NCBI GenBank assembly: GCA_965247735.1
Contig: CBDFHN010000001.1
Coordinates: 310,001-374,000, forward strand
Direction: 5' to 3'
Length of the DNA: 64,000 bases
DNA from: JAOXRU01 sp965247735
GTDB taxonomy: Bacteria > Bacteroidota > Bacteroidia > Flavobacteriales > Flavobacteriaceae
Part shown: positions 17,411 to 26,701 of the stretch, piece after piece
Position numbering within the stretch: the first letter of the stretch is position 1
Layout of the letters: each line of letters begins with the position of its first letter
Notes under the pieces: model-generated
Told to the model about the DNA's origin: nothing
The model's database searches: none
The model's input: the letters and a program-made list of their open reading frames with translations, nothing else
Program-made: the position numbers and the translations under genes

Positions 17411-18310
17411 ATGAAGAAAAACTACATACGCTACTTTTTTGTAATTGCTACTTTTGGAATGGTAAAAATTACAGCTCAAGAACTAAAAATTTTTACAAAA
17501 GCAGATTTTGATTTAATTGGTAATGTCAAAAAGTGTGTAGAGATAACCAAATATGGTAAAGAAGAATATTATTTTAATACTACAGGCGTTCTTGAACAAA
17601 ACATCACCAGATACAAAAATGATGATTATGACCTGGTAAGCTATACCTATAAAGATAGTGTTACTGTAGAAAAAAGAATGGAGATATATAGAGATGGAGT
17701 GTTTGATAGGCAATCGTCTTTTGCTCATTTTTTTGAGATTACAAACTTGCCTACAAAAAAGATAGTAGAACAGATTGTAAATTATAATGTAGAGTTTGTA
17801 GATAAATACACCTATACATTTAATAATAAGGGATTGTTGGAAGAGATTTATAGAGAAAACAATGCAGGAGAAGATATTACCAGAATAACATATGAATATA
17901 AAGAAAGGAAGCTGTTTAAAACGGTATTTAAACGAAATGGGGTATTACTCAAAGAAATTGTAAAAGATTACGATCTAGAAAATGATAATTATATGACAGC
18001 TACAACCTATTATGAAAATGGGGTAGCAATAACGCTAGTTTATAAATTCTTTAATCAAGAGCAGTTATTGACTTCTAAAGAAAAGAGAAAGATTCTAGAT
18101 GGTGACAAAACCTTACTTGGTGCTGTAGAGAGTGAACATTATACCTATAATGATAAAAATATAGTAACAGAAATTGTATCAATAGCTAATAAAAGGAAAA
18201 AGGTTAAAAACTTAATTTATCAATTCAATCAAGAAAAAGGAAATTGGATTAGAAAAATAATAAGCCCAGATAATACGTTTGTAACGCGTAAAATAACCTA
18301 TTACGAATAG
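17411..18310 (+). CDS. Secreted protein of unknown function with repeated Y-x-Y strands
   Basis: I do not recognise this 299-residue protein. It starts with a signal peptide (MKKNYIRYFFVIATFGMVKITAQ). The mature part is rich in short alternating strands such as YYFNTTGVLEQNITRYKNDD, KYTYTFNNKGLLEEIYREN and RITYEYKERKLFKTVFKRNG, which resemble the YD/RHS-like or MORN-like strand repeats of many secreted Bacteroidota proteins. No catalytic motif or lipobox is seen. It has its own good promoter, so it need not belong to the kinase/regulator operon just upstream, although it could be a target of that pair. Confidence 0.7.
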   Translation: MKKNYIRYFFVIATFGMVKITAQELKIFTKADFDLIGNVKKCVEITKYGKEEYYFNTTGVLEQNITRYKNDDYDLVSYTYKDSVTVEKRMEIYRDGVFDRQSSFAHFFEITNLPTKKIVEQIVNYNVEFVDKYTYTFNNKGLLEEIYRENNAGEDITRITYEYKERKLFKTVFKRNGVLLKEIVKDYDLENDNYMTATTYYENGVAITLVYKFFNQEQLLTSKEKRKILDGDKTLLGAVESEHYTYNDKNIVTEIVSIANKRKKVKNLIYQFNQEKGNWIRKIISPDNTFVTRKITYYE

Positions 18311-18448
18311 GCTAAATTTAGTTGAGCGCTGTACATTTGTAAAACAATAGCGATCTCTATAAATATTCAGATAAAATAGAGGATAGCATAAGAGAATTAA
18401 TGAAAAGGACGTGGCGGATAACCAATTGATGAAAGTAATAAAAGACAA

Positions 18449-18868
18449 ATGCAATTAACAAAGGAAGACATTTTGCAAAAGTGCAATCAGGCTTGTAAAA
18501 ATACACTGATGGAAACTTTAGCAATAGAATTTATAGCAGTAGGAGACAACTCTCTAACTGCAAAAATGCCAGTAACTCCAAAAGTGCATCAACCAGATGG
18601 TGTTTTGCATGGCGGCGCTACTGTTGCTTTAGCAGAAAGTGTTGGAAGTTGTGCTGCATTTGTATTTTTAGATGCTAGTAAAGTTATGGTTCGTGGTTTA
18701 GAAATTGCCGCTAATCATGTTAAAAGTTGTAAGGAAGGTTTTGTGTTTGCTACTGCAAAAGCTGTGCATATGGGAAGAACAACCCAAATCTGGGAGATTA
18801 AAGTTTGCGATGAATCAGATAACTTAATTTCTTTATGTAAATTAACAACCATTACAATAGCGAAATAA
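18449..18868 (+). CDS. PaaI-family hotdog thioesterase, probable DHNA-CoA thioesterase
   Basis: This 139-residue hotdog-fold acyl-CoA thioesterase has the PaaI-family core HQPDGVLHGGATVALAESVGS, containing the HGG turn and the catalytic acidic residue of the following helix. It has the usual C-terminal strands (EGFVFATAKAVHMGRTTQIWEI). It sits two bases upstream of menF and within 1.2 kb of menD. From that context it is most likely the thioesterase that hydrolyses 1,4-dihydroxy-2-naphthoyl-CoA between MenB and MenA. Family membership is firm; the substrate is inferred from neighbours only. Confidence 0.85.
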   Translation: MQLTKEDILQKCNQACKNTLMETLAIEFIAVGDNSLTAKMPVTPKVHQPDGVLHGGATVALAESVGSCAAFVFLDASKVMVRGLEIAANHVKSCKEGFVFATAKAVHMGRTTQIWEIKVCDESDNLISLCKLTTITIAK

Positions 18869-18870
18869 AT

Positions 18871-19938
18871 TTGACACTAGCAACTCTAATTTCTACTGTA
18901 AAAAAACAGTATCAAAACAAATTGCCTTTTGTACTCTATAGAAAACCTAATAGTAGCACGGTAAAAGCACTATTACAACCAACCACTGTATTAGAATATG
19001 TAAGTTCTGCTAGGGAACCAGGTTTTGTTTTTGCCCCTTTTTTAAAAGAAGAGAAAAAGATACTATTTAAGAAAGAAGGAGCCAAGTTTTTGGAAGTATC
19101 GTATGACAGTACATCTTTTTTGACCTTAAATAAAACGAAACCAATACATGCCAACATCGTTAAAGATAAAAAAGAAAAAGAACGATATACAGATTTAATT
19201 ACTAAAGCAGTTGCTGATATTACTAATAGTACCTTGCAAAAAGTAGTACTCTCAAGGGTGGAAAAACAAGCAATGAAAATTGCTGTATTTGATGTTTTTA
19301 TCGCATTAATTCAACAATATGCCAATGCCTGCTGTAGTATCTGGTATCATCCAAAAGTAGGTTTATGGATTGGTGCAACTCCAGAAGTGCTTTTTAAGTA
19401 TAAAAATGGTGTGTTTAATACGATGGCTTTAGCAGGTACACAAGCATATAACGGAAGTTTAGAAGTAGATTGGGGAAAGAAAGAAATAGAAGAACAGCAG
19501 TTGGTGACTGACTATATTTTAGCAGCATTACAAAATTTAGCTTCTAATATAGAAGTATCAAAGGTAGAAACAATAAAAGCTGCCAACTTACTCCATTTGC
19601 GAACCTTAATTAAAGGAAATATAAAAAAGGAAACAATAACTACTGTTGTAGATAAATTACATCCTACACCTGCTATTTGTGGTCTTCCACTAGAAGAAGC
19701 ATTACACTATGTTTTGGAGAATGAAAATTATGACAGAACTTATTATGCAGGATATTTTGGAGAGTACTTTATTGAAGCAGATGAGGTGTCTTTGTTTGTA
19801 AACCTTAGATGTTTATCCATAGTAGACGATTTGGTGTCCATTTTTGTTGGAGGAGGTATTACGGCTTTTTCAGACCCATTATTAGAATGGGAAGAAACAG
19901 TAAAAAAAACAATGACACTAAAATCTGTATTGGTTTAA
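18871..19938 (+). CDS. menF: Isochorismate synthase (menaquinone pathway)
   Basis: This 355-residue chorismate-binding enzyme converts chorismate to isochorismate, the first committed step of menaquinone synthesis. Family motifs are KVVLSRVEKQ, the catalytic loop of GATPEVLF and MALAGTQAY, HPTPAICGLP, and YYAGYFGE near the C-terminus with conserved Glu residues for Mg binding. Translation appears to start at TTG (18871), two bases after the thioesterase stop codon, which implies translational coupling; no ATG gives a full-length protein. MenF rather than a salicylate or anthranilate enzyme is supported by menD 115 bp downstream. Confidence 0.92.
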   Translation: MTLATLISTVKKQYQNKLPFVLYRKPNSSTVKALLQPTTVLEYVSSAREPGFVFAPFLKEEKKILFKKEGAKFLEVSYDSTSFLTLNKTKPIHANIVKDKKEKERYTDLITKAVADITNSTLQKVVLSRVEKQAMKIAVFDVFIALIQQYANACCSIWYHPKVGLWIGATPEVLFKYKNGVFNTMALAGTQAYNGSLEVDWGKKEIEEQQLVTDYILAALQNLASNIEVSKVETIKAANLLHLRTLIKGNIKKETITTVVDKLHPTPAICGLPLEEALHYVLENENYDRTYYAGYFGEYFIEADEVSLFVNLRCLSIVDDLVSIFVGGGITAFSDPLLEWEETVKKTMTLKSVLV

Positions 19939-20053
19939 GGTAATAGTTATTGATAGTTTAGGTATTTTACAAAGCTATTTTTACTTTTGTATTTAGATGA
20001 ATCATGTGTACTGAGGTTTCTAACCATAGATTGTTGCTTAATAAGCATAACTC

Positions 20054-21841
20054 ATGATCGATTTAATAAAGCTAAAGAAAGACAGATTGAAATACTCAAA
20101 AATACCATTGGCACAAACTATTGTAAAGCAATGTAAAGCCAAAGGAATCGCAAATATCATAATTTCCCCAGGCTCTAGAAATGCGCCATTAACCATTTCT
20201 TTTACCAACGATCCATTTTTTAACTGTTTTAGTATTGTAGATGAACGCTGTGCGGCTTTTTTTGCTCTCGGAATAGCACAACAATTGAAAGCACCAGTAG
20301 CAGTATTATGTTCTTCTGGTAGTGCATTGTTAAATTATTATCCTGCCATTTCAGAAGCTTTTTATAGTAATATTCCTTTAGTTGTAATTTCTGCAGACAG
20401 GCCAACTTATAAAATTGATATTGGAGATGGACAAACCATTCGTCAAGAACAAGTATATACCAATCATATTGTAGCGGAAGCTAATTTAATTCAGGATGTT
20501 TCACATGCGGTTGCGACAGTAGTTTCTCAAAGCGATTTGTTAGACGATGATATTTCTCAAGATGAGGTAGAGGCCTTAAATATTGCTAAACTTGATACTG
20601 CTTTTAGCGAAATGTTTAGAAAAAAAGGACCCATACATATCAATGCTCCTTTTGAAGAACCTCTTTATGAAACTGTTGAGGTAATGGAGGAGGAACTGAC
20701 TCAACCAATTAAAATTATCCCTATACAATCTAGTGAGTTAGATGATATAGAAGAGGTTGCTACATTATGGTCTGCTGCTTCCAAAAAAATAATTTTGGTT
20801 GGTGTATTACAACCAGGCAGTATAGAAGAGAAATTTGTAAATAAATTAGCAACAGATAGTTCTGTACTTATTTTTACAGAAAGCACATCAAATTTGCATC
20901 ATGACAATATTTTTTCAAGCATAGATCAACTGATTGCACCAATAGAAAAACATCCAAATGCTGATGACCTATTTGAAGAATTAACACCTGATATTTTACT
21001 TACTTTTGGTGGAATGGTGGTTTCTAAAAAGGTTAAAAGCTTCTTGAGAACCTATCAGCCAGAACACCATTGGCATATTGATGAGGGGAATGCTTATAAT
21101 TCGTTTTTTTGCTTAAGTCATCATTTTAAATGTACAGCAAACTTATTTTTTGACGCTTTCCTAAAAGAAGTGGTAGCTAAGGATAGTACCTATTTCCCTA
21201 CTTGGAATGCTATTAGAAATAAAAGATTAACTGCTCATAAAGACTATTTAACTACTGTTGATTTTTCAGATTTTTTGGCATTCAGTCGTATTCTTAAATC
21301 TATTCCAGAACATTCACAATTACAACTGGCAAATAGCTCTACCATTAGATATGTACAACTATTTAATTTAATTCCTAATATAAAAGTATTTTGCAATAGA
21401 GGAACTAGCGGAATAGATGGAAGCACATCTACAGCCATTGGTGCTGCAGTATACCATAAAGAAGCTACTGTTTTTATTACAGGAGATATTAGCTTTTTTT
21501 ACGATAGCAATGCATTGTGGAATAATTATATGCGTTCAGATTTTAGAATTATCCTTATTAATAATAATGGAGGAGGAATTTTTAGAATTTTACCAGGGGT
21601 AAAAGAACAACCAGAATCGGATACGTATTTTGAAACTACACATCAATTAAAAGCAAAACAATTGTGTACTATGTACGGTGTTTCTTATCAAGAAGTTACT
21701 GATGGTAAAAGCTTAGATAATGCATTAAAAACCTTTTATGATGCATCAGAAAGCCCAAAACTATTGGAAGTGACTACACCAAGACTTAAAAATGATGAAA
21801 TTTTACTCAATTATTTCGGTTTTTTAGCTAAAAAAAGCTAA
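20054..21841 (+). CDS. menD: SEPHCHC synthase (MenD), thiamine-diphosphate enzyme
   Basis: This is 2-succinyl-5-enolpyruvyl-6-hydroxy-3-cyclohexene-1-carboxylate synthase, which joins isochorismate and 2-oxoglutarate. Visible features are ISPGSRNAPLTISF near the N-terminus, SSGSALLNYYPAISEA, VVISADRPTY, the catalytic-type Glu region, and the ThDP/Mg motif GDISFFYDSNALWNN...NNNGGGIF in the last third. The ATG at 20054 gives 595 residues. Residue 12 is a TTG codon (20087) that would begin L/M-KYSKIPLAQ, a typical N-terminus for flavobacterial MenD, so the real start may be 33 bp downstream. The enzyme follows menF in the pathway and in the operon. Confidence 0.95.
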   Translation: MIDLIKLKKDRLKYSKIPLAQTIVKQCKAKGIANIIISPGSRNAPLTISFTNDPFFNCFSIVDERCAAFFALGIAQQLKAPVAVLCSSGSALLNYYPAISEAFYSNIPLVVISADRPTYKIDIGDGQTIRQEQVYTNHIVAEANLIQDVSHAVATVVSQSDLLDDDISQDEVEALNIAKLDTAFSEMFRKKGPIHINAPFEEPLYETVEVMEEELTQPIKIIPIQSSELDDIEEVATLWSAASKKIILVGVLQPGSIEEKFVNKLATDSSVLIFTESTSNLHHDNIFSSIDQLIAPIEKHPNADDLFEELTPDILLTFGGMVVSKKVKSFLRTYQPEHHWHIDEGNAYNSFFCLSHHFKCTANLFFDAFLKEVVAKDSTYFPTWNAIRNKRLTAHKDYLTTVDFSDFLAFSRILKSIPEHSQLQLANSSTIRYVQLFNLIPNIKVFCNRGTSGIDGSTSTAIGAAVYHKEATVFITGDISFFYDSNALWNNYMRSDFRIILINNNGGGIFRILPGVKEQPESDTYFETTHQLKAKQLCTMYGVSYQEVTDGKSLDNALKTFYDASESPKLLEVTTPRLKNDEILLNYFGFLAKKS

Positions 21842-21875
21842 TTTTAAAAAACTTTTTAAAGAACAAAATAGTATT

Positions 21876-22217
21876 ATGAGTAAAAGAGATGATTTAATTG
21901 TAAAATATGCCAAAGATCTTAAAGACAAATGTGGAGTAACTCCAGATATGGATTTTTTAACAAAAGTAACTATCGGATGCGGTCCAGCAATTTATAATGC
22001 TGATGCATCTACAGTATCTGGTTCAGATGAGAAAGAGCTGGAAACAGTGAAGAACAATTTTTTGATTAAAAAATTAGGATTAGCAGATGGTGATGCCCTT
22101 ACCAAAGGTATAGACTCGGTAATGGAAACTTACGGAAAATCGAATAAAAATAAATATAGAGCAGTGGTTTATTATCTGCTTGCCAAACATTTTGGTAAAG
22201 AATCAGTTTATAAATAA
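21876..22217 (+). CDS. DUF2853 family protein
   Basis: This small 113-residue, probably cytoplasmic helical protein matches DUF2853 (opening SKRDDLIVKYAKDLKDKCG, then FLTKVTIGCGPAIYNADAS and a C-terminal KYRAVVYYLLAKHFGK). The family has known folds but no established function. It begins 34 bp after menD and ends at a terminator-like hairpin, so it is probably the last gene of the menF-menD operon. There is no signal peptide. Confidence 0.88.
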   Translation: MSKRDDLIVKYAKDLKDKCGVTPDMDFLTKVTIGCGPAIYNADASTVSGSDEKELETVKNNFLIKKLGLADGDALTKGIDSVMETYGKSNKNKYRAVVYYLLAKHFGKESVYK

Positions 22218-22243
22218 GATAATTCACTTCTTATAATAGTGGA

Positions 22244-22275
22244 AACCCGTAGTTTAATGACTGCGAGTTTTTTTT
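22244..22275 (+). terminator. Probable terminator after the menF-menD-DUF2853 operon
   Basis: AACCCGTAGT pairs with ACTGCGAGTT (one mismatch and one G-U pair) around a six-base loop, followed by a run of T. It lies immediately left of the interrupted repeat element. Confidence 0.65.
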
Positions 22276-22624
22276 GGCGCAACCAAAAAACCTGAGTTGG
22301 ACTAAAATTTATTTTACAGAGTGCAAATAAGTGCTAAGATTTGAAATTTAAAAATTTGAAGGACTATCTAGATAATTTGAAAATTTTTAATGATAAGATT
22401 AACACTTATTTGCATTTTCTTTGAGTTTGATACCTTTTTTTCAATTCATGCTAAATTTCATCAAATTAACTTGTTAGTCTTCTAAAAATTTATCTTCGAA
22501 TTGCCGAAAAATCACCTAAACTGTAAGTGAATTTTAGTCCAACTCAGGTTTTGAATGGTCGGGCTATACACTATATCTTTTTAGATTGCATTATAAAAAG
22601 GATGCCGTTACTATCCCTTGCGCA
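22276..22624 (+). repeat. Interrupted copy of an 86-bp intergenic repeat (left flank of iron islet)
   Basis: The 68 bp at 22557-22624 (GGTCGGGCTATACAC... to ...CCCTTGCGCA) match 29877-29944 with one mismatch (22592, T against C). The matching left part (GGCGCAACC at 22276-22284) is separated from it by the MITE-like insertion at 22287-22552. The element contains a small hairpin, CTTTTTA / TAAAAAG. Apart from these elements and the preceding terminator, no gene is seen in 22218-22790. Confidence 0.85.
22287..22552. mobile_element. MITE-like insertion with 23-bp terminal inverted repeats
   Basis: This 266-bp segment is bounded by perfect 23-bp inverted repeats (22287-22309 and 22530-22552) containing CCTGAGTTGGACTAAAATT. 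A second, nested inverted pair, TGCAAATAAGTG / CACTTATTTGCA, lies at 22322-22333 and 22403-22414. No open frame of transposase size is present, so it is non-autonomous or an internally deleted insertion sequence. It splits the repeat element at 22276-22624. No clear target duplication is visible; flanking A/T runs make this hard to judge. Confidence 0.75.
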
Positions 22625-22790
22625 GCTTTTAGAATCTATTTCAACATACAATATGGTATGTGTACTGGTTTTCATTAAATTAAAAATAGAACACCATATT
22701 TTTTTTGAAATATAAAAAGGGTTTCCAAATTTTGAAAACCCCTGTTAATAAAACAGTATTACCAATTATTACAATAACTGTTTTTGAACA

Positions 22791-23996
22791 TTATTTAGAA
22801 ATAAAAATGCTTCTTACTTCAGATCCAATTATTTTTTTACTAGCAATAGCTGTTGCATTATCTGTATCAATTTCATAAATATAAGCACCATTAGAATCAC
22901 TAACATTAATATATATCTTACCATTGTAATTAACAGCTGGTGTACTCCATTGTCCTCCATGCAAAGGAATATTTGTTATTTCTTTTACCGTTTTGTTTTG
23001 TAAATCTACAATGGCAACTTTTAATATTGGATTTTCAGGAATTGGATTAAAAGAAGCCCAAGTACCAGAATCGTCTGTTACCATTTTTACTAAAGCTTTG
23101 TTGTTACCAATATAATGCATAAAATTAATTTTGTAACCGCCAGAAACTGTTTCAAAATCAAAATAATAGTTTTTGTCAAATTCTGTAGTACCGTTTGCAA
23201 TCTTTAAAATATTAGATTTATTGGTTGGTGTTGGAGAAAATCCATTTGCCAAAGAAGAAGAAGAAGAAGAGTAGATGTCACCACTTTCTGTTGCTACTAA
23301 ACCATTAAAGTTACCATAAAGCCCAATATCACTACCTCTGTCATCACTTATTAATTTATCTAACGTTAATTCTGGGTAATTCAAAACAGCAACCCTAGAC
23401 TTGTTAGAGTTTGTAGTTTTAAATTTACCATCCGCACTTAACAACATGTAAGAAACAAACATTTTGTTATTTACGACCTTCAATCCTGTTGGCCATGATA
23501 GCATTTGTTCGGCTTCTCTCTCGTCTAATCTTAAGCTAACTTTTTTCACGATCTCCATTTTATCGGTGTCAACAAAATTAAATGTTCTGTCCTCAATTCC
23601 AGATCTTGGGTGGTTAACTACAACTAATGTTTTATCATCAGCAGTACCAATTAGGGACCTGCGATCTATAAAAGATAAGGCACCTTTTTCTTTTAATATA
23701 CCATCGACAAATTCATATCCTATAAGGTCACCTTCTCTATAATCAGTACTTATAAGTGTATTATTTATAGTGTAATAAAATCTTCTTTTTCCTCCTTGTT
23801 CAATTCCTTTACCTATGGGAGAAATTACGTCGGTCATTATGTTTTCTATTGGCACGATAACATTTGGATCTGTTTTTCCCGACGCTACAACAATTGCAAT
23901 ATTTGCTTTTTTAACTATAGTATCATCATCATTACTCGAACAAGAACCAAAGATTAATAATCCAGCTAGTAATAGTAAGTTTAAATTTTTCATCAT
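22791..23996 (-). CDS. DUF4374-like lipoprotein of an iron/siderophore uptake locus
   Basis: This 401-residue protein has a lipoprotein signal with lipobox LIFGSC (Cys at about residue 20) followed by SSNDDD. The mature part looks like a beta-propeller and resembles DUF4374 proteins (YYTINNTLISTDYREGDLIGYEF, YNGKIYINVSDSNGAYIYEID). These are commonly encoded beside TonB-dependent siderophore receptors in Bacteroidota. The start codon overlaps the end of the receptor gene by 4 bp, so the two are translationally coupled. A role as a surface or periplasmic ligand-binding accessory is inferred from context. Confidence 0.75.
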   Translation of the reverse strand: MMKNLNLLLLAGLLIFGSCSSNDDDTIVKKANIAIVVASGKTDPNVIVPIENIMTDVISPIGKGIEQGGKRRFYYTINNTLISTDYREGDLIGYEFVDGILKEKGALSFIDRRSLIGTADDKTLVVVNHPRSGIEDRTFNFVDTDKMEIVKKVSLRLDEREAEQMLSWPTGLKVVNNKMFVSYMLLSADGKFKTTNSNKSRVAVLNYPELTLDKLISDDRGSDIGLYGNFNGLVATESGDIYSSSSSSLANGFSPTPTNKSNILKIANGTTEFDKNYYFDFETVSGGYKINFMHYIGNNKALVKMVTDDSGTWASFNPIPENPILKVAIVDLQNKTVKEITNIPLHGGQWSTPAVNYNGKIYINVSDSNGAYIYEIDTDNATAIASKKIIGSEVRSIFISK

Positions 23997-26608
23997 TTTT
24001 GTTTAATTAAGTTATATCTAAGTTTTATATTAAAATTTCTTCCAGGTTTTTGTAGGTTATAGTTATCTGTAACTCTTGTATTATAAAGGTTGTGTATAGC
24101 AAATGAGATATTGTATTTTCCTTTATGTAAATTTGCGTTGAGTGACAACTCTTGAGTTATTTGTGTTGGAATTTTTGCCTTTCCACTGTTTGATCCTAAT
24201 TTTGCACTATATAAAAAGTATTCATGAGTATACCTAGCAGCACTAGAAATAGTGAGTTTATGCGCTTTAGGTAAAATGTTTTTTATCTGATAACCTATTC
24301 TTAGGTTTCCAAATAAATAGGGGATGTTTGGTATTTCTGTATTATATAAAGGGTTTGTGGTTTTGTTTCCTGTTTTATTTAATATCCTCATATAAGTAGC
24401 ACTTAGGTCTATTTTTAGTCTATTCTTATATGTGTATTGTATTTCTGACTCTATACCAGAACTATTGATGTTTTTTTCATTTTCATAATTACCTTTTACT
24501 AATTCGGGGACTAAAAAAATGGCATCTGTTGCATCTCTATAGAATAAATTTGATTCTAATACCAGCTTATTTTGTAGCCCAGTTTTTAATGTGGTTCTAA
24601 CCCCTAGATTAATGTTATTGCTTGTTTCTGGGCGTAATTTTATATTAGGAACAACATCCACACCATCACCTAATATTTCATAAGGATCTGGGATACGTAT
24701 TGCTTTTTCAAAAGAAAATTTAAGTTGGGTGTTTTCTCCAAAAATTCTTGTAGTTGCTAGTCCATAACCCCAATTGTTTTCTGAAGAGTTATAGTCATTT
24801 TTTGCATCACCAGAAAAATTGGTTTCTATTGAGTTAATACGACTACTGTAATTTTTTACAAATAGTATGTTCTTATATTTAGATTTTAGCGCATCAAAAG
24901 AGTAGGATAAACCAGTAATATTGGTGTAAAAACTACTGGGGATACTAAATTGAGTGTTGTTTTGAGCATTTATTGGGTCACTACCCATAATTTTAGAATA
25001 ACTGGTAGAATAATTAAGGGATAGTATATGGTTGTTTTTAAAATGATACTGTAAATGAGTATTGGAAAGTAAGTTTTTAATGTAAATATTTAGCTTGGTT
25101 TTTTTACCTTCTTCACCTACGGAGAAGTGTTTTTCTTTTTTGACAGATCCATCCCATTTGTATCTAAAATCACTAATGTCTACATAGTTTACATCTCCGT
25201 TTATATAGGCTCCATAAAAACGAAGATCTAAGTCTTTTAAAATGTTTTTTTTGCTGTATTTTAATGTACTAACATAGCTACTGTTTTTTTCATGAGCTTC
25301 TCCAAACGGAACTAATATTCTTCTATAAAATCTGCTATGTTGTTTTTCCTTATAATTATCGGCGGTTAGTAGACCTACAAATAACTCATCGGCATATTTT
25401 TTTTTCATCAAACCAACTTCAAATTGTAGCATTCTTGACTTGTAGGCATCATGAAACCTTTTGACTTTAGTAGTGTAATTTGGAATTACTCCATTGTTTT
25501 TTACAACTGGGGTATCTATCCAATAGTCATTATCAGAATAGTTGTAATAAGATTTTAAACGAGCTGTAAAACCACTGTTTTTATTTACATATTGAGTGTT
25601 AACAGCCATTCGGTGGGTGTTAAATGAGCCCATTTCGTAGGAAACATCTAAATAGTCCATGTATTTTTTTGACGTGGTAATATTTATCCCTCCACCCAAA
25701 GCATCTGATGATAAATGTATAGGCACAACGCCTTTATAAACTTCTATGTTCTCAATAATATTTGCAGGAAAATTATTAAGAGATAACGATTTTCCAAAAT
25801 AACGCATGGGAATACCATCAATAAAAATTCGAACTTGTTTACCCGATAAACCATTTAATGAAATATCAGAATTAGAACCAACCCCTCCTTGTTCTCTAAT
25901 GATTACTCCAGGAATTCTATCAATAATTTGTAGTACATTAGCAGATGTGTTTTTATAATACTTAGCTTCAACAATATTTACTGCATAGGCAAGTTGACGT
26001 TGCTTTTCTGCTTTAGTTATTCCGTTAACAACTACTTCTTTTAAATTATGACTCTCGGTTTTTAGCACCAAATTCAACAAAGAGAGGTTTTTTCTAAGTG
26101 TAATTTGTTTTGTTATATTTTGATAACCTAATGCACTGGTTTTTAAAATGTATTTGCCCTCAGGTACTTTAAATTCAAAAAAACCATCTTCGTCTGTAGA
26201 TGCTCCGTAGATACTATTAGTAATATAAATGGCTATTAAGGGTATTGGTACTCCTTTAGAATCTTTTATTTGACCAGTGATACTAAAAGATCTTGGCTTG
26301 TTTTTTATATAAATAACTTCCTCTTTGGCAAAATAATAAAGCTTATTGTCTAAAAACAAGTGTTCTAAAATCTTATCTAAAGGTGTATCGATAAAGTCAT
26401 GTGTAATATTTGGAAGTTTTTTTAATGCAGTTTTATTATAAGAAAAAAACACATTTTCTTGAGCTTCAATTTTATCTAATACACTTGTAATTGAGGTATT
26501 ATTAAAGCTAATAGTTACTTTTTTTTCCAATGAATTGTCCTGAGCAGACATTTCTTTTGCTGATAAAAAGTAGAGTGTAAATATGGTTAAGATATAATGT
26601 TTATACAT
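23993..26608 (-). CDS. TonB-dependent receptor with STN signalling domain (siderophore/iron type)
   Basis: This 871-residue outer-membrane receptor has a signal peptide (to about 22); an STN domain (about 28-95, TISFNNTSITSVLDKIEAQ), the periplasmic module that contacts a FecR-type anti-sigma factor; a carboxypeptidase-regulatory-like domain (about 108-190, SITGQIKDSKGVPIPLIAIY); a plug (about 200-310, IDRIPGVIIREQGGVGSNSDISLNGLSGK); and a barrel ending in an aromatic-rich terminal region (NFNIKLRYNLIKQK). It presumably imports ferric siderophore or haem powered by TonB. With the sigma and anti-sigma genes upstream it forms a FecI-FecR-FecA-like system. Substrate not determinable. Confidence 0.9.
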   Translation of the reverse strand: MYKHYILTIFTLYFLSAKEMSAQDNSLEKKVTISFNNTSITSVLDKIEAQENVFFSYNKTALKKLPNITHDFIDTPLDKILEHLFLDNKLYYFAKEEVIYIKNKPRSFSITGQIKDSKGVPIPLIAIYITNSIYGASTDEDGFFEFKVPEGKYILKTSALGYQNITKQITLRKNLSLLNLVLKTESHNLKEVVVNGITKAEKQRQLAYAVNIVEAKYYKNTSANVLQIIDRIPGVIIREQGGVGSNSDISLNGLSGKQVRIFIDGIPMRYFGKSLSLNNFPANIIENIEVYKGVVPIHLSSDALGGGINITTSKKYMDYLDVSYEMGSFNTHRMAVNTQYVNKNSGFTARLKSYYNYSDNDYWIDTPVVKNNGVIPNYTTKVKRFHDAYKSRMLQFEVGLMKKKYADELFVGLLTADNYKEKQHSRFYRRILVPFGEAHEKNSSYVSTLKYSKKNILKDLDLRFYGAYINGDVNYVDISDFRYKWDGSVKKEKHFSVGEEGKKTKLNIYIKNLLSNTHLQYHFKNNHILSLNYSTSYSKIMGSDPINAQNNTQFSIPSSFYTNITGLSYSFDALKSKYKNILFVKNYSSRINSIETNFSGDAKNDYNSSENNWGYGLATTRIFGENTQLKFSFEKAIRIPDPYEILGDGVDVVPNIKLRPETSNNINLGVRTTLKTGLQNKLVLESNLFYRDATDAIFLVPELVKGNYENEKNINSSGIESEIQYTYKNRLKIDLSATYMRILNKTGNKTTNPLYNTEIPNIPYLFGNLRIGYQIKNILPKAHKLTISSAARYTHEYFLYSAKLGSNSGKAKIPTQITQELSLNANLHKGKYNISFAIHNLYNTRVTDNYNLQKPGRNFNIKLRYNLIKQK

Positions 26609-26701
26609 AGGAATATGCGTGAAAGTGGTATAATTAGGTAGTTAATTCCTTTCGTTTTTTATGATTTAAGTAGTACGGTATAAAATGTAAGGTTGTTAGA
26701 T

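Noticed and set aside
14723..18310. Kinase, LytTR regulator and secreted protein as a toxin or RHS delivery system
   Set aside because: The YD-like strands in the 299-residue protein are few and there is no toxin tip, cleavage motif or immunity gene.
22527..22715. 62-codon frame spanning the repeat element at 22557
   Set aside because: Most of it is the non-coding repeat and MITE end, and the same repeat at 29877 is not in a comparable frame.
22218..22790. tRNA or other structured housekeeping RNA in the gap
   Set aside because: No cloverleaf or CCA-type end could be found; the inverted repeats are explained by the terminator and the MITE-like element.
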